Assembly: GCF_008017835.1 (NCBI RefSeq)
Contig: NZ_VRLT01000029.1
Coordinates: 1-64,000, forward strand
Direction: 5' to 3'
Length of the DNA stretch: 64,000 nt
Origin: Mesonia sp. HuA40
GTDB lineage: Bacteria; Bacteroidota; Bacteroidia; Flavobacteriales; Flavobacteriaceae
Notes under the pieces: model-generated
Told to the model about the DNA's origin: nothing
Seen by the model: only the letters and a program-made list of their open reading frames with translations
Databases searched by the model: none
Program-made: the position numbers and the translations under genes
Shown: positions 25,201 through 34,248 of the stretch, piece by piece
How the letters are laid out: every line of letters begins with the position of its first letter
Position numbering within the stretch: the stretch's first letter is position 1

Positions 25201-26358
25201 TTAAGCCAACCAAGATTTAAAATAATCTTCATCGGCAATTTTCATAGCTTCCTCTGTTACTTGTAGCGGCTTAAAAGTATCTACCATTACCGCTAATTCT
25301 TCGGTTTTAACCTGACCTATACTTCGCTCTACCGCTCCGGGGTGCGGCCCGTGTGGGATTCCTGCAGGATGAAGTGAAATATGCCCCGCTTCAATATCGT
25401 TTCTACTCATAAAATCACCGTCTACATAGTACAGCACCTCATCGCTATCTATATTAGAATGGCTGTAAGGCGCGGGGATAGCCTCTGGATGATAATCATA
25501 TAATCTAGGGCAGAAAGAGCACACCACAAAAGCATCTGTTTCAAAGGTTTGATGAACTGGTGGCGGCTGATGTATACGACCTGTAATAGGTTCAAAATCG
25601 TGAATTGAAAATGCATAAGGATAATTATAACCGTCATAACCTACCACATCAAACGGATGGGTGGCATAGGTCATATCAAAAATTTCTCCTTGCTTTTTTA
25701 CCTTTATAAGAAAGTCTCCCTCTTCATCGTAGGTTTCTAATTCATAAGGCTGCCTAATGTCTCGTTCACAAAATGGGCTATGCTCTAATAATTGCCCAAA
25801 ATGATTGCGGTAACGCTTAGGCGTGTACATAGGCCGGCTAGACTCTACAATAAACAAACGGTTTACCTCATCATCAAAATCTATTTTATAAATAGTTCCT
25901 CGTGGTATAAGTAAATAATCTCCATATTTAAAATCAAGGTTACCCAATTGGGTTCTTAACTTACCCGAGCCTTGATGTATAAAAATCATTTCATCCTCAT
26001 CGGCATTTTTATAAAAATACTCTTTGGTACTTTGTTGAGGCGCCGCTAAAACAATACTACAGTCTGAGTTGGTTAAAACGGTTTTCCTACTCTTTAAAAA
26101 ATCTGGCTCTGGTCGCGTTTGAAATCCGCGAAAGCGATAAGATTTAATATTGTTTTTAATGGCCACTTTTGGCTTAACGCTGTAAGGGTCTTTAACCGCC
26201 TTAACTTGAGTGGGTCTGTGCTCGTGGTACATATTTGAAGACATACCATCAAAACCTATAGTACCAAACAACTGCTCGTAATACAATTTACCATTGGGTT
26301 TTTTGAAAATAGTATGTCGCTTGGGCGGAATTTTTCCTAATTTATGATAGAAAGGCAT
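25201..26358 (-). CDS. hmgA: Homogentisate 1,2-dioxygenase
   Basis: A 385-residue cupin-type iron dioxygenase that opens the homogentisate ring to maleylacetoacetate. The Fe-binding set is visible near the C-terminus: HSNIDSDEVLYY (His and Glu six residues apart) and GIPHGPHPGAVE (His). The ring-binding region HPFDVVGYDGYNYPYAF is also typical. It is shorter than the human enzyme but normal for the bacterial branch. First gene of the hmgA-hppD operon. Confidence 0.95.
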   Translation of the reverse strand: MPFYHKLGKIPPKRHTIFKKPNGKLYYEQLFGTIGFDGMSSNMYHEHRPTQVKAVKDPYSVKPKVAIKNNIKSYRFRGFQTRPEPDFLKSRKTVLTNSDCSIVLAAPQQSTKEYFYKNADEDEMIFIHQGSGKLRTQLGNLDFKYGDYLLIPRGTIYKIDFDDEVNRLFIVESSRPMYTPKRYRNHFGQLLEHSPFCERDIRQPYELETYDEEGDFLIKVKKQGEIFDMTYATHPFDVVGYDGYNYPYAFSIHDFEPITGRIHQPPPVHQTFETDAFVVCSFCPRLYDYHPEAIPAPYSHSNIDSDEVLYYVDGDFMSRNDIEAGHISLHPAGIPHGPHPGAVERSIGQVKTEELAVMVDTFKPLQVTEEAMKIADEDYFKSWLA

Positions 26359-26507
26359 AGGGCAAATTTTAGTTTTAAGTTTGTTAAAATAAAGCTAATT
26401 TTACAAATATCGGTATTTTTATGGAATATATAAACCGAATTACAAACAGAGCAGTGCTTTATTATTTTTTATAGATTTAAGGTATGAAGCTATAAAAATA
26501 GAACCGC

Positions 26508-28766
26508 TTAGAACGCGTAGCCCAAACTAAAAAACCACTCGCTTTTATTACGCTCGGGCGACTGGGTATACCTTATTTCAATGGGACCTAAAATTGTTTC
26601 AAGACCATAACCAAAAGAAAAGCCCGTATAGTCTGGTAAGCTTAACCAATTGCCGGTTTCAAACAAATCATTTTCTACATTGGCCATCGCATAGCCTAGG
26701 GTAAAATGATTTTTTGGTAAAAATTCTATATCGGCATTTATTTGACCCTTGATATAACTGTCTGCCGATAGGCTCACAAAATCATAACCATAAAAGGGTA
26801 CAAAATTATTTATAGGTTTTGCGCCATACCCTCCTAATACAAAATCGAGGGCACCCATACTGTTTTTCCCGATCCTAAAACCAGCCTCAGAATCTACCTT
26901 AAATCGCAACCAAGGATTTACGGAAAAGGTATAACCTAAATAACCACTAGCGATTGAAAACTCAGAAAACGCATAAGTTTCTTTTTGCGCAAATAGATAC
27001 AAATTAAAATTTGCTTTAAATTTAAAACCTCGGGTAGGAAAATGAGCATCGTCAAAAGTATCGTAATACAAATAACCCAGTACACTGTATACGTTACTCT
27101 CCTCAAGAATGGCAAAAGGCAATGATTGTTGATTTTCTTCACCAAAAATAGTTTCGGTTTCAATTCTTGTATATTTATGCTCTGCCCCTACACCAAACTT
27201 AAAGTGTTTAGATAAAAAAGTCTCGGCGTAAAATTGATTTGTAAAATCAAAATAATGCACATCTACCATATTTACATCGAGATTGGGTATATCTATATTT
27301 TCGTTTATGGTTTTAAAGGCAACGTTTTTATTAAATTGATTTACTCGAGAATTTAAACCTAAACTCCAGTAAACTCCTTTGTCAAGATAATATTGAAAAT
27401 CATACCTAAAATTATCTCCGGCAATACCGTCGAATGACAAAATATCATTGGAAAAGAGCAAGCTTTTATGTGTAAAATTGACCAATGCAGCACTACGGTA
27501 GAGCTCGTCAAAATGCAGCCCAAATCGCAAAAAAGTATCGGTCTTATTCTCGGTCACTTCAAGTATTAAATCAAATTTATTATCTGGCTGTGGCAATAAC
27601 CTATAAGTGATTCGCTTAAAGTTTCCTGTTGCCGAAATATTTTGTAAACCGTCATTGAGTTGGGTGTAAGCTATTTTTTGATTTTCATTTATTTTTAAGC
27701 GCCCCCTGATGTAGTTTCTAGGATATTTACTACTTCCCATAATAGCAATATTTTGAATAAATAGGGAATCTCTTGGCTGTAAGTCTTTATGTTTATAATT
27801 CAGCTGCTTCTGTTTTTTTGCAATTTCTTGAAAGATTGATCTATATTCTGCCGCAACTTTTTCTCCTTCTTTTATAATTTGTTTCCCTTTATCAAAAGAC
27901 AAAACAGTGTAAGCACTTATATCTGGTTTTATATAAACATCTGTCTCTAGACGTTTCTCTTTCATATCATGGATCGTTCTAAAATTATTGATTTGAGTAA
28001 AAATTTCTAGTACCGATTGCAACTTATCTCTGTTTACCAAACTATCTTGTACGTCTATACCTATTATATAATCTAGATTTTTTGCACGCAACAAGCGCAC
28101 TGGGTAATTATTGGTTACCCCACCATCTATTAGTAATTGACCATTAATTTCTACTGGACTAAATAAGGTTGGTAGTGCACCACTAGCACTTACAGCTTCG
28201 GGCAAACCACCTTTATCTAACACTACTTCTTTTCCGGTCTCTACATCTGTCGCCATACAGAAAAAGGGTATAGGTAGTTTTGAAAAGTCTTTTATATCTC
28301 TTACTGGGTGCATCAATTGGGCTAATAAATTATAAAAATTTTGTCCTTTCGAGAGACTAGAAGGTAAACTCAATTTAAATTGATTAAACGGTAGGATCAA
28401 AGCATAGCGCTCGGAATCATTCTTCTCGTAAAAAGACTTTGCATTTCTAGGAACTTGATCTTGCAGAAGTTGTTCAAAATTAACCGAATTAAAAATTGAA
28501 TCAAGCTGGTGGGCTGTATAGCCTGTTGCGTACAAAGAACCTACTATAGCACCCATACTTGTACCGGCAATATAATCTACCCGCATCCCCGATTCTTCAA
28601 TAGCTTTTAATACACCTATATGAGCCAGTCCCTTTGCTCCGCCTCCACTTAATACTACACCAACTCTTGGGTTTTCTGGTATAGATTTATGCTCTTGAGC
28701 CACTAATTGCACCACCCAAAAACAAAATAATAAGAATATAAGTGAAGGTTTATTCATGATTTTCAT
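26508..28766 (-). CDS. Patatin-like phospholipase with BamA-type barrel (type Vd-like)
   Basis: A 752-residue protein with signal peptide (ending in VQLVAQ), patatin domain (about 32-230), a POTRA-like segment (about 335-405) and an outer-membrane barrel (about 410-752, ending SEWFFSLGYAF). The hydrolase motifs are VLSGGGAKGLAHIG (oxyanion loop), GTSMGAI (nucleophile Ser in GxSxG) and DGGVTNNYP (Asp). This matches the PlpD/FplA architecture, where a barrel exports its own lipase. It overlaps the uvrC end by 17 bases. An internal ATG at 28757 is an alternative start. Confidence 0.92.
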   Translation of the reverse strand: MKIMNKPSLIFLLFCFWVVQLVAQEHKSIPENPRVGVVLSGGGAKGLAHIGVLKAIEESGMRVDYIAGTSMGAIVGSLYATGYTAHQLDSIFNSVNFEQLLQDQVPRNAKSFYEKNDSERYALILPFNQFKLSLPSSLSKGQNFYNLLAQLMHPVRDIKDFSKLPIPFFCMATDVETGKEVVLDKGGLPEAVSASGALPTLFSPVEINGQLLIDGGVTNNYPVRLLRAKNLDYIIGIDVQDSLVNRDKLQSVLEIFTQINNFRTIHDMKEKRLETDVYIKPDISAYTVLSFDKGKQIIKEGEKVAAEYRSIFQEIAKKQKQLNYKHKDLQPRDSLFIQNIAIMGSSKYPRNYIRGRLKINENQKIAYTQLNDGLQNISATGNFKRITYRLLPQPDNKFDLILEVTENKTDTFLRFGLHFDELYRSAALVNFTHKSLLFSNDILSFDGIAGDNFRYDFQYYLDKGVYWSLGLNSRVNQFNKNVAFKTINENIDIPNLDVNMVDVHYFDFTNQFYAETFLSKHFKFGVGAEHKYTRIETETIFGEENQQSLPFAILEESNVYSVLGYLYYDTFDDAHFPTRGFKFKANFNLYLFAQKETYAFSEFSIASGYLGYTFSVNPWLRFKVDSEAGFRIGKNSMGALDFVLGGYGAKPINNFVPFYGYDFVSLSADSYIKGQINADIEFLPKNHFTLGYAMANVENDLFETGNWLSLPDYTGFSFGYGLETILGPIEIRYTQSPERNKSEWFFSLGYAF

Positions 28767-30546
28767 AAAATTGATATATCAGCTGGGCTTTTGCTAATCC
28801 AACAACCTCTTGAAGCTCCTCAAGACTAGCTTTTTTTACTTTAGAAACCGAGCGGAAATGTTTGAGTAAACTTACCGCCGTTTTTTCACCTATACCTGGT
28901 ATTTCTTCTAAGGCAGTACCTAAAGCAGCTTTACTACGCTTGTCTCTGTGAAAAGTAATACCAAAGCGGTGAGCTTCATTTCGTAATTGCTGTATAATTT
29001 TTAAAGTTTCTGATTTTTTATCTAAATATAAGGGATATTTATCACCTGGGTAAAACAATTCTTCTAATCGCTTAGCTATGCCAATTATTGCAATCTTACC
29101 GCGTAAATTCAAATCGTCTAAAGCTTTTAGAGCCGAATTCAATTGCCCTTTACCCCCATCTATTATAATGAGTTGAGGCAAGGGCTGCTCTTCTTGGAGT
29201 AGCCGTTTGTATCGCCTGAATACGACCTCTTCCATCGAGGCAAAATCATCTGGACCTTCTACCGTTTTAATATTAAATTTACGGTAATCTTTTTTACTAG
29301 GCTTCCCGTTTTTAAATACCACGCAAGCGGCTACAGGATTTGTTCCTTGAATATTCGAGTTATCAAAGCATTCGATATGCCTGGGTTCTTCATTGAGGCG
29401 TAGGTCTTTTTTCATTTGTGCCATTAAACGATTGGTATGCCTATCGGGATCTACCATTTTCATTTGCTTAAATCGCTCTTGTCTAAAGTATTTCGCATTA
29501 CGTAAAGAAAGATCTACAATAGCTTTTTTATCACCCAACTTAGGTACGGTAACTTTTACTCCTTCTACGGTTTTTACAGGAAAAGGTACAAAGATTTCTC
29601 TTGACATGGAGTTAAATCGTTGTCTGATTTCGGTAATGGCCAGCTCAAGCAATTCTTTATCGGTTTCATCGAGTTTTTTCTTAAGCTCAATAGTATGTGA
29701 ACGAATGATGCTCCCGTGCGAAATCTGTAAAAAATTCACATAACCATAACCTTCATCCGAAATAATCGAGAAAACATCTACATTGGTAATTTTAGGATTA
29801 ACTACTGTACTTTTAGCCTGATATTTTTCAAGCACCTCAATTTTCTCCTTAATTCGCTGCGCCTCTTCAAACTGCATATTCTCTGCATAGGTCTGCATCT
29901 GACTTTTAAACTGCTGTAGCGAATCTTTAAAATCTCCTTTTACAATTTGCCGAATATGCTCTATATTTTTATGGTATTCTGTTTCAGACTGTAGGTCTTC
30001 GCAAGGCCCTTTACAATTTCCTAAATGATACTCTAAACACACCTTATACTTGCCTTGTTCTATTTTTTGCTTAGATAAATCAAAATTACAGGTTCGCAGT
30101 TGATAAAGCCCTCTAATAAGCTCTAGCAAGGTGTTTACTGTTTTAAAACTGGTATAAGGCCCGTAATATTCGCTACCGTCTTTTATTAATCTACGTGTTG
30201 GAAAAACCCGAGGAAAACGTTCGTTTTTAATGCAAATCCAAGGATAAGTTTTGTCATCCTTTAACATAACATTAAATCGGGGCTGGTATTTTTTTATAAG
30301 GTTATTTTCTAGCAACAAGGCGTCGGTTTCAGAGTTTACCACAATGTGTTTTATGGTTTTTATCTTCTTCACCATCACCGCAATGCGGTGGCTATCGTGC
30401 TTTTTATTAAAGTAAGAACTTACTCTCTTTTTTAAGTTTTTGGCTTTACCAACATACAAAATCTTCCCGGCCTTGTCGTAATATTGATAAACACCAGGGC
30501 TGCTGGGTAATGTTTTTACTTGTATCGCTAAATCTGGCTGCTCCAT
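28750..30546 (-). CDS. uvrC: Excinuclease ABC subunit C
   Basis: A 598-residue nuclease that cuts both sides of DNA damage with UvrB. Domains in order: GIY-YIG nuclease (about 12-95, GVYQYYDKAGKILYVGKAKNLKKR), UVR motif (about 205-240), RNase H-like C-terminal nuclease (about 375-530, ECFDNSNIQGTNPVA, IIDGGKGQ) and helix-hairpin-helix (about 555-598). I chose ATG at 30546 over the in-frame TTG at 30597, because UvrC proteins begin shortly before the GIY domain and a promoter box lies between the two candidate starts. Confidence 0.96.
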   Translation of the reverse strand: MEQPDLAIQVKTLPSSPGVYQYYDKAGKILYVGKAKNLKKRVSSYFNKKHDSHRIAVMVKKIKTIKHIVVNSETDALLLENNLIKKYQPRFNVMLKDDKTYPWICIKNERFPRVFPTRRLIKDGSEYYGPYTSFKTVNTLLELIRGLYQLRTCNFDLSKQKIEQGKYKVCLEYHLGNCKGPCEDLQSETEYHKNIEHIRQIVKGDFKDSLQQFKSQMQTYAENMQFEEAQRIKEKIEVLEKYQAKSTVVNPKITNVDVFSIISDEGYGYVNFLQISHGSIIRSHTIELKKKLDETDKELLELAITEIRQRFNSMSREIFVPFPVKTVEGVKVTVPKLGDKKAIVDLSLRNAKYFRQERFKQMKMVDPDRHTNRLMAQMKKDLRLNEEPRHIECFDNSNIQGTNPVAACVVFKNGKPSKKDYRKFNIKTVEGPDDFASMEEVVFRRYKRLLQEEQPLPQLIIIDGGKGQLNSALKALDDLNLRGKIAIIGIAKRLEELFYPGDKYPLYLDKKSETLKIIQQLRNEAHRFGITFHRDKRSKAALGTALEEIPGIGEKTAVSLLKHFRSVSKVKKASLEELQEVVGLAKAQLIYQFYENHE

Positions 30547-30550
30547 AGCC

Positions 30551-30578
30551 CAAATATACTGTATTTTCTTACCAACAA
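30551..30578 (-). promoter_or_regulatory. Promoter of uvrC, nearly touching the start codon
   Basis: On the minus strand TTG (30578-30576), a 17-base spacer and TATATTTG (30558-30551) fit the consensus. Only four bases separate the -7 box from the ATG, so the transcript would have little or no leader. Confidence 0.55.
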
Positions 30579-30656
30579 ATAAAAGTGGTGGACTCAATTA
30601 AAAAGAATTTGAAATATCAAATTTTCGAGTATTTTTGACAAAAAATAAAAGTATAC

Positions 30657-30685
30657 GCTAGACGCTTCCGCGGAAAGCAATCTGC
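30657..30685. repeat. Dispersed palindromic repeat, copy A
   Basis: The stretch contains CGCTTCCGCGGAA and flanks shared with copy B at 52809-52838 (GCTAG on the left, TTGC/CTGC on the right). It lies in the intergenic region between uvrC and the RimK operon. The GC-rich palindrome stands out against AT-rich surroundings. Confidence 0.6.
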
Positions 30686-30742
30686 AAATTTTTATAAGCT
30701 TTAAATTTTAAGTACCTTTTCCTTTTTAATATTGTTTTGCCC

Positions 30743-31180
30743 ATGAAAACCACCTCTTCGCCAATTATCGTAGGAAGATGTGATGTAGCCGATTTCCCTT
30801 TGTTAGCAATTAAAGACATTGCTATTAAAATTGATACAGGCGCTTATACCTCATCTATACACTGCAAAGACATTCAGGTAAAGGAGAACAAATTGCATTG
30901 CGTATTTTTAGACCCTGAACATCCCGAATATAACGGCAAATCTTTTGTTTTTGATCAATTTAAACAAAAGAAGGTAAAAAGCAGTAACGGGCAGGTGCAA
31001 CTGCGTTATTTAATAAAAACGCGTATTTTTTTATTTGAACAAGAATACCCAATAGAATTAACCTTAAGCGACCGTGAAGAAATGAATTTCCCTATCTTAA
31101 TTGGTCGTAAGTTTTTAACGCATCGCTTTATAGTTGATGTTAGCAAAGAAAACCTATCAAAATTGAATAAACCTCACTAA
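30743..31180 (+). CDS. RimB-like retropepsin-type protease (DUF/Pfam05618 family)
   Basis: A 145-residue protein with an aspartic-protease-like motif, [11 protein letters not shown] (about 28-38), and the late hydrophobic strand [10 protein letters not shown]. This is the family formerly called ATP-dependent zinc protease and includes RimB of the Pseudomonas rimABK operon, a protease acting on glutamylated ribosomal protein S6. I used ATG at 30743 rather than the TTG six bases upstream. It is 4 bases ahead of rimK, so joint function in S6 modification is likely. Confidence 0.85.
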   Translation: MKTTSSPIIVGRCDVADFPLLAIKDIAIKIDTGAYTSSIHCKDIQVKENKLHCVFLDPEHPEYNGKSFVFDQFKQKKVKSSNGQVQLRYLIKTRIFLFEQEYPIELTLSDREEMNFPILIGRKFLTHRFIVDVSKENLSKLNKPH

Positions 31181-31184
31181 TGAT

Positions 31185-32057
31185 ATGAATATTAAAATTC
31201 TCTCTAGAAACCCAAATTTATACTCTACTCAGCGTTTGGTTGAAGCAGCCAAAAAAAGAAAACATGAGGTAGAGATTATAGACCCCTTAAAATGCGATAT
31301 TGTCATTGAAAAACGCAAACCCAATATTTATTATAAAGGTAAATACCTAGAACACGTAGATGCGGTAATTCCTAGAATCGGTGCTTCGGTTACTTTTTAT
31401 GGCACTGCTGTAGTTAGACAATTTGAAATGATGAACGCTTTTACCACGACGGGATCTGAAGCATTACTGCGTAGTCGGGATAAATTGAGAAGTTTGCAGT
31501 TGCTGTCTAAAGCAAAAATTGGTTTACCAAAGACCGTTTTTACCAATTATTCTAGAGACGTTGAAGGGGTTATCAATCAAGTGGGCGGCACCCCGTTGGT
31601 GATTAAATTATTAGAGGGCACCCAAGGATTAGGAGTTGTTCTAGCCGAAACTAAAAATGCAGCCAGGTCTGTAATTGAAGCTTTTAACGGCTTGCAAGCT
31701 CGTGTAATTGTTCAAGAATTTATCAAAGAAGCTAAAGGTGCCGATATTCGTGCTTTTGTGGTAGATGGGCACGTAGTAGGTGCGATGAAGAGACAAGGAA
31801 AAGAAGGAGAATTTAGATCTAATTTACACCGTGGCGGTTCTGCAGAAATCATAGAACTTTCTGATGAAGAAGAAGTAGCTGCCGTTAGAGCCGCAAAAGC
31901 TATGGGGCTTGGCGTAGCTGGAGTTGACATGCTGCAAAGCTCTAGAGGGCCGTTGATTTTAGAGGTCAATTCTTCTCCAGGTTTAGAAGGTATAGAGAAA
32001 GCTACCAACAAAGATATCGCTAAAAGCATCATTAGATTTATTGAAAAAAATGCATAA
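31185..32057 (+). CDS. rimK: RimK-type alpha-L-glutamate ligase
   Basis: A 290-residue ATP-grasp ligase that adds glutamates to the C-terminus of ribosomal protein S6. N-terminal region [15 protein letters not shown] and [10 protein letters not shown] (about 64-73) are RimK-typical. ATP-grasp motifs are [15 protein letters not shown] (about 144-158) and the metal site [19 protein letters not shown] (about 247-265). The target in this organism is assumed from the family. Middle gene of a plus-strand operon. Confidence 0.94.
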   Translation: MNIKILSRNPNLYSTQRLVEAAKKRKHEVEIIDPLKCDIVIEKRKPNIYYKGKYLEHVDAVIPRIGASVTFYGTAVVRQFEMMNAFTTTGSEALLRSRDKLRSLQLLSKAKIGLPKTVFTNYSRDVEGVINQVGGTPLVIKLLEGTQGLGVVLAETKNAARSVIEAFNGLQARVIVQEFIKEAKGADIRAFVVDGHVVGAMKRQGKEGEFRSNLHRGGSAEIIELSDEEEVAAVRAAKAMGLGVAGVDMLQSSRGPLILEVNSSPGLEGIEKATNKDIAKSIIRFIEKNA

Positions 32058-32060
32058 ATT

Positions 32061-33029
32061 TTGGGTGAGCTAGATCAAAATAATGCACTGCACCTGTTAG
32101 GGCAAACAATTCAGCCCGGTGAAAGTGCACGTCTCAATTTTAACTCGGCCAAACTATTTACCGCTAGCCCTGTAGAAGTACCTGTAATTATTGAACGATC
32201 AAAAAAGCCAGGGCCCATTGTCTTATTTACCGCTGGTGTTCACGGCGATGAAATAAACGGAATAGAGGTAGTGCGCCAACTTATTTCGAGAAAAATAAAT
32301 AGACCTAAAATAGGAACCATAATTTGTATTCCTGTTTTTAACGTTTTTGGTTTTTTAAATTTACAAAGGGAGTTTCCTGATGGAAGAGACCTAAACCGGG
32401 TTTTCCCGGGCTCAAAAAAAGGTCCGCTTGCCTCGCGATTTGCCTATCAATTCACCCAAGAAATTTTACCAGTAGTAGATTATTGCGTAGACTTTCATAC
32501 TGGTGGTGCTAGTCGATTCAATGCTCCGCAAATACGTATTAGAGAGAATGATGAGCCTTTATTAGAATTGGCTCATATTTTTAATGCTCCTTTTATAGTT
32601 TACTCGAGTACCATTAGCAAATCTTATCGCGCATCTTGCTACCAAGCCAATATTCCTACCTTGTTATTTGAAGGAGGAAAATCTCTAGATAACAATAAAC
32701 AAATCACCCAAATTGGGGTGCAAGGTTGCCTACGTTTATTAGGTCACTTAGGTATGTTAAAAGGTTCATTTGATTTAAAACCTGCCAGCAAACCTCCCAT
32801 TTTGGTAAGCCAAAGTAAATGGATACGCGCCGCACATAGTGGTTTACTGCATTTAAAGGTGGCTTGTGGAAAAAAAGTAGATCAAGGTGAGGTACTTGCC
32901 CAGATTACAGATCCATACGGATCGTTTAGATATTTGGTAAAAGCTAGGTCGTCGGGTTATATAATAAACGTAAACGAATCGCCTATTGTCTACCAAGGAG
33001 ACGCTTTGTTTCATTTATCTATTTCTTAA
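32061..33029 (+). CDS. Succinylglutamate desuccinylase/aspartoacylase family protein
   Basis: A 322-residue M14-fold zinc hydrolase. Zinc motif HGDEINGIE (His and Glu, about 60-68) and DFHTGG (His) are present, with RDLNRVFPG for substrate carboxylate binding. A small beta-domain (about 255-322, HSGLLHLKVACGKKVDQGEVLAQI) is typical of this branch. There is no ATG at the 5' end: rimK's TAA ends at 32057 and the frame opens with ATT (32058) or TTG (32061). Adjacent rimK suggests it might trim acidic tails; that is inference. Confidence 0.88.
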   Translation: MGELDQNNALHLLGQTIQPGESARLNFNSAKLFTASPVEVPVIIERSKKPGPIVLFTAGVHGDEINGIEVVRQLISRKINRPKIGTIICIPVFNVFGFLNLQREFPDGRDLNRVFPGSKKGPLASRFAYQFTQEILPVVDYCVDFHTGGASRFNAPQIRIRENDEPLLELAHIFNAPFIVYSSTISKSYRASCYQANIPTLLFEGGKSLDNNKQITQIGVQGCLRLLGHLGMLKGSFDLKPASKPPILVSQSKWIRAAHSGLLHLKVACGKKVDQGEVLAQITDPYGSFRYLVKARSSGYIINVNESPIVYQGDALFHLSIS

Positions 33030-33032
33030 TAT

Positions 33033-33602
33033 ATGACAAACAAGAATCAAATCCGTAAAATATACAAAAAAAAGCGTCAGGCGCTAACTAAGGAATTATT
33101 AGAAAAAATGAGCTTGGCCATAGCGAATAAGGCGGCCCAATTACCTATATGGGATTTTTCTTTTTACCATATTTTTTTACCTATTGCTAAACAAAATGAG
33201 GTGAATACAGAGTTTATGTTGCACTTGTTGCAGGGTAAAGATAAAAATATAGTACTGGCTAAAAGTGATTTTAAAAATTTTACTTTACAGCATTTCTTGC
33301 TTACGGATACGACTAAAATAAAAGTTAATGCCTATGGTATACCAGAACCTGTTGATGGAATTACAATTCACCCTCAACAGATTGAGGTGGTGTTTATGCC
33401 GCTCTTAGCTTTTGACCTTAACGGAAATAGAGTTGGTTATGGAAAAGGATTTTACGATAGGTTTTTAAACGAATGCCAAGCCAACACAATTAAAATTGGA
33501 CTTTCTTTTTTTGAGGCAAAAGAAAAAATAGATTCCAATGGATTTGATGTACCCCTAGATTATTGCATTACGCCTAGCAAAACCTATCGTTTTAATCATT
33601 AA
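33033..33602 (+). CDS. 5-Formyltetrahydrofolate cyclo-ligase
   Basis: A 189-residue ATP-dependent enzyme converting 5-formyl-THF to 5,10-methenyl-THF. Family motifs: a basic N-terminus (KNQIRKIYKKKRQALT) for phosphate contact and MPLLAFDLNGNRVGYGKGFYDRFL (about 113-136) for ATP and Mg2+. Length is normal. Last gene of the RimK operon, 3 bases after the hydrolase. Confidence 0.95.
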   Translation: MTNKNQIRKIYKKKRQALTKELLEKMSLAIANKAAQLPIWDFSFYHIFLPIAKQNEVNTEFMLHLLQGKDKNIVLAKSDFKNFTLQHFLLTDTTKIKVNAYGIPEPVDGITIHPQQIEVVFMPLLAFDLNGNRVGYGKGFYDRFLNECQANTIKIGLSFFEAKEKIDSNGFDVPLDYCITPSKTYRFNH

Positions 33603-33628
33603 AAAAGCCAACCGAAAGGCTAGCTTTT
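33602..33628. terminator. Terminator between convergent genes
   Basis: AAAAGC (33603-33608) pairs with GCTTTT (33623-33628) around a CC/GG inner stem with two mismatches and a GAAA loop. It lies between the 5-FTHF cyclo-ligase gene and the convergent gene ending at 33646. Weaker than the other terminators here. Confidence 0.6.
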
Positions 33629-33645
33629 AATTGGTGAACTTTAGT

Positions 33646-34248
33646 TTAAAAACTGTATCCAATACGTATATGCAAGTCTAAAAACACATCGTCTTTATCT
33701 ATCTTGTATAAGTATTTATCTTCATCTATAAAAGCGCGCACATAACCAACACCTAAGCCTAACTCGTAGTTAAAATGTTTACCTATGCTGCGTCTAATTC
33801 CCCATTTGGGTACGATTCTTATCTGATCGATAACCTCGAGATTATCTACATTAGACACTACAAACCAATCAGGGTTATAAGCCGTTTGAATAGCCAAAAA
33901 GTTTCCGCTATTTTTAGATGTTTTACGTTTTTTTACCGCTCTTTTCTTAAGGTTATAATACCATCTTGGCTCCGCCGATATCACCGGCGCTAAAGCATAA
34001 TTTACCCGGTTGTTTTCTTGGTAAATACTACCACCAAAAGCGGCCATATCGAGGCCAACTTCAGTTCTTAACGCCAAAGTGTTACTCAAGCCAAATTCGT
34101 ATTGTCCCCAAACCCCTAAAAAGCCCGTTTGAACACTAAAAAAACCGTCTTCTACTTGACCTTCGTTGTTATTTGTTTGAGCGTATAAAGCATTTTGGGT
34201 AAACAGCAAGGACAATACCCCAAGGATAAATAATTTAGTTTTCATCAT
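33646..34248 (-). CDS. Secreted, probably outer-membrane, beta-rich protein
   Basis: The 200-residue product has a signal peptide (ending in LYAQ) and alternating aromatic strands (FSVQTGFLGVWGQYEFGLS, YELGLGVGYVRAF, LDLHIRIGYSF) with an aromatic last residue, which suggests a small outer-membrane barrel. A basic loop (KKRAVKKRKTSKNS) lies near 105-117. No family is recognised. It overlaps the lipoprotein gene upstream by 14 bases. Confidence 0.75.
   Translation of the reverse strand: MMKTKLFILGVLSLLFTQNALYAQTNNNEGQVEDGFFSVQTGFLGVWGQYEFGLSNTLALRTEVGLDMAAFGGSIYQENNRVNYALAPVISAEPRWYYNLKKRAVKKRKTSKNSGNFLAIQTAYNPDWFVVSNVDNLEVIDQIRIVPKWGIRRSIGKHFNYELGLGVGYVRAFIDEDKYLYKIDKDDVFLDLHIRIGYSF

Noticed and set aside
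32049-32090. ATG at 32049 as start of the zinc-hydrolase gene
   Set aside because: It is in another frame and meets a TAG after seven codons; the hydrolase frame is closed by the rimK TAA at 32055-32057.
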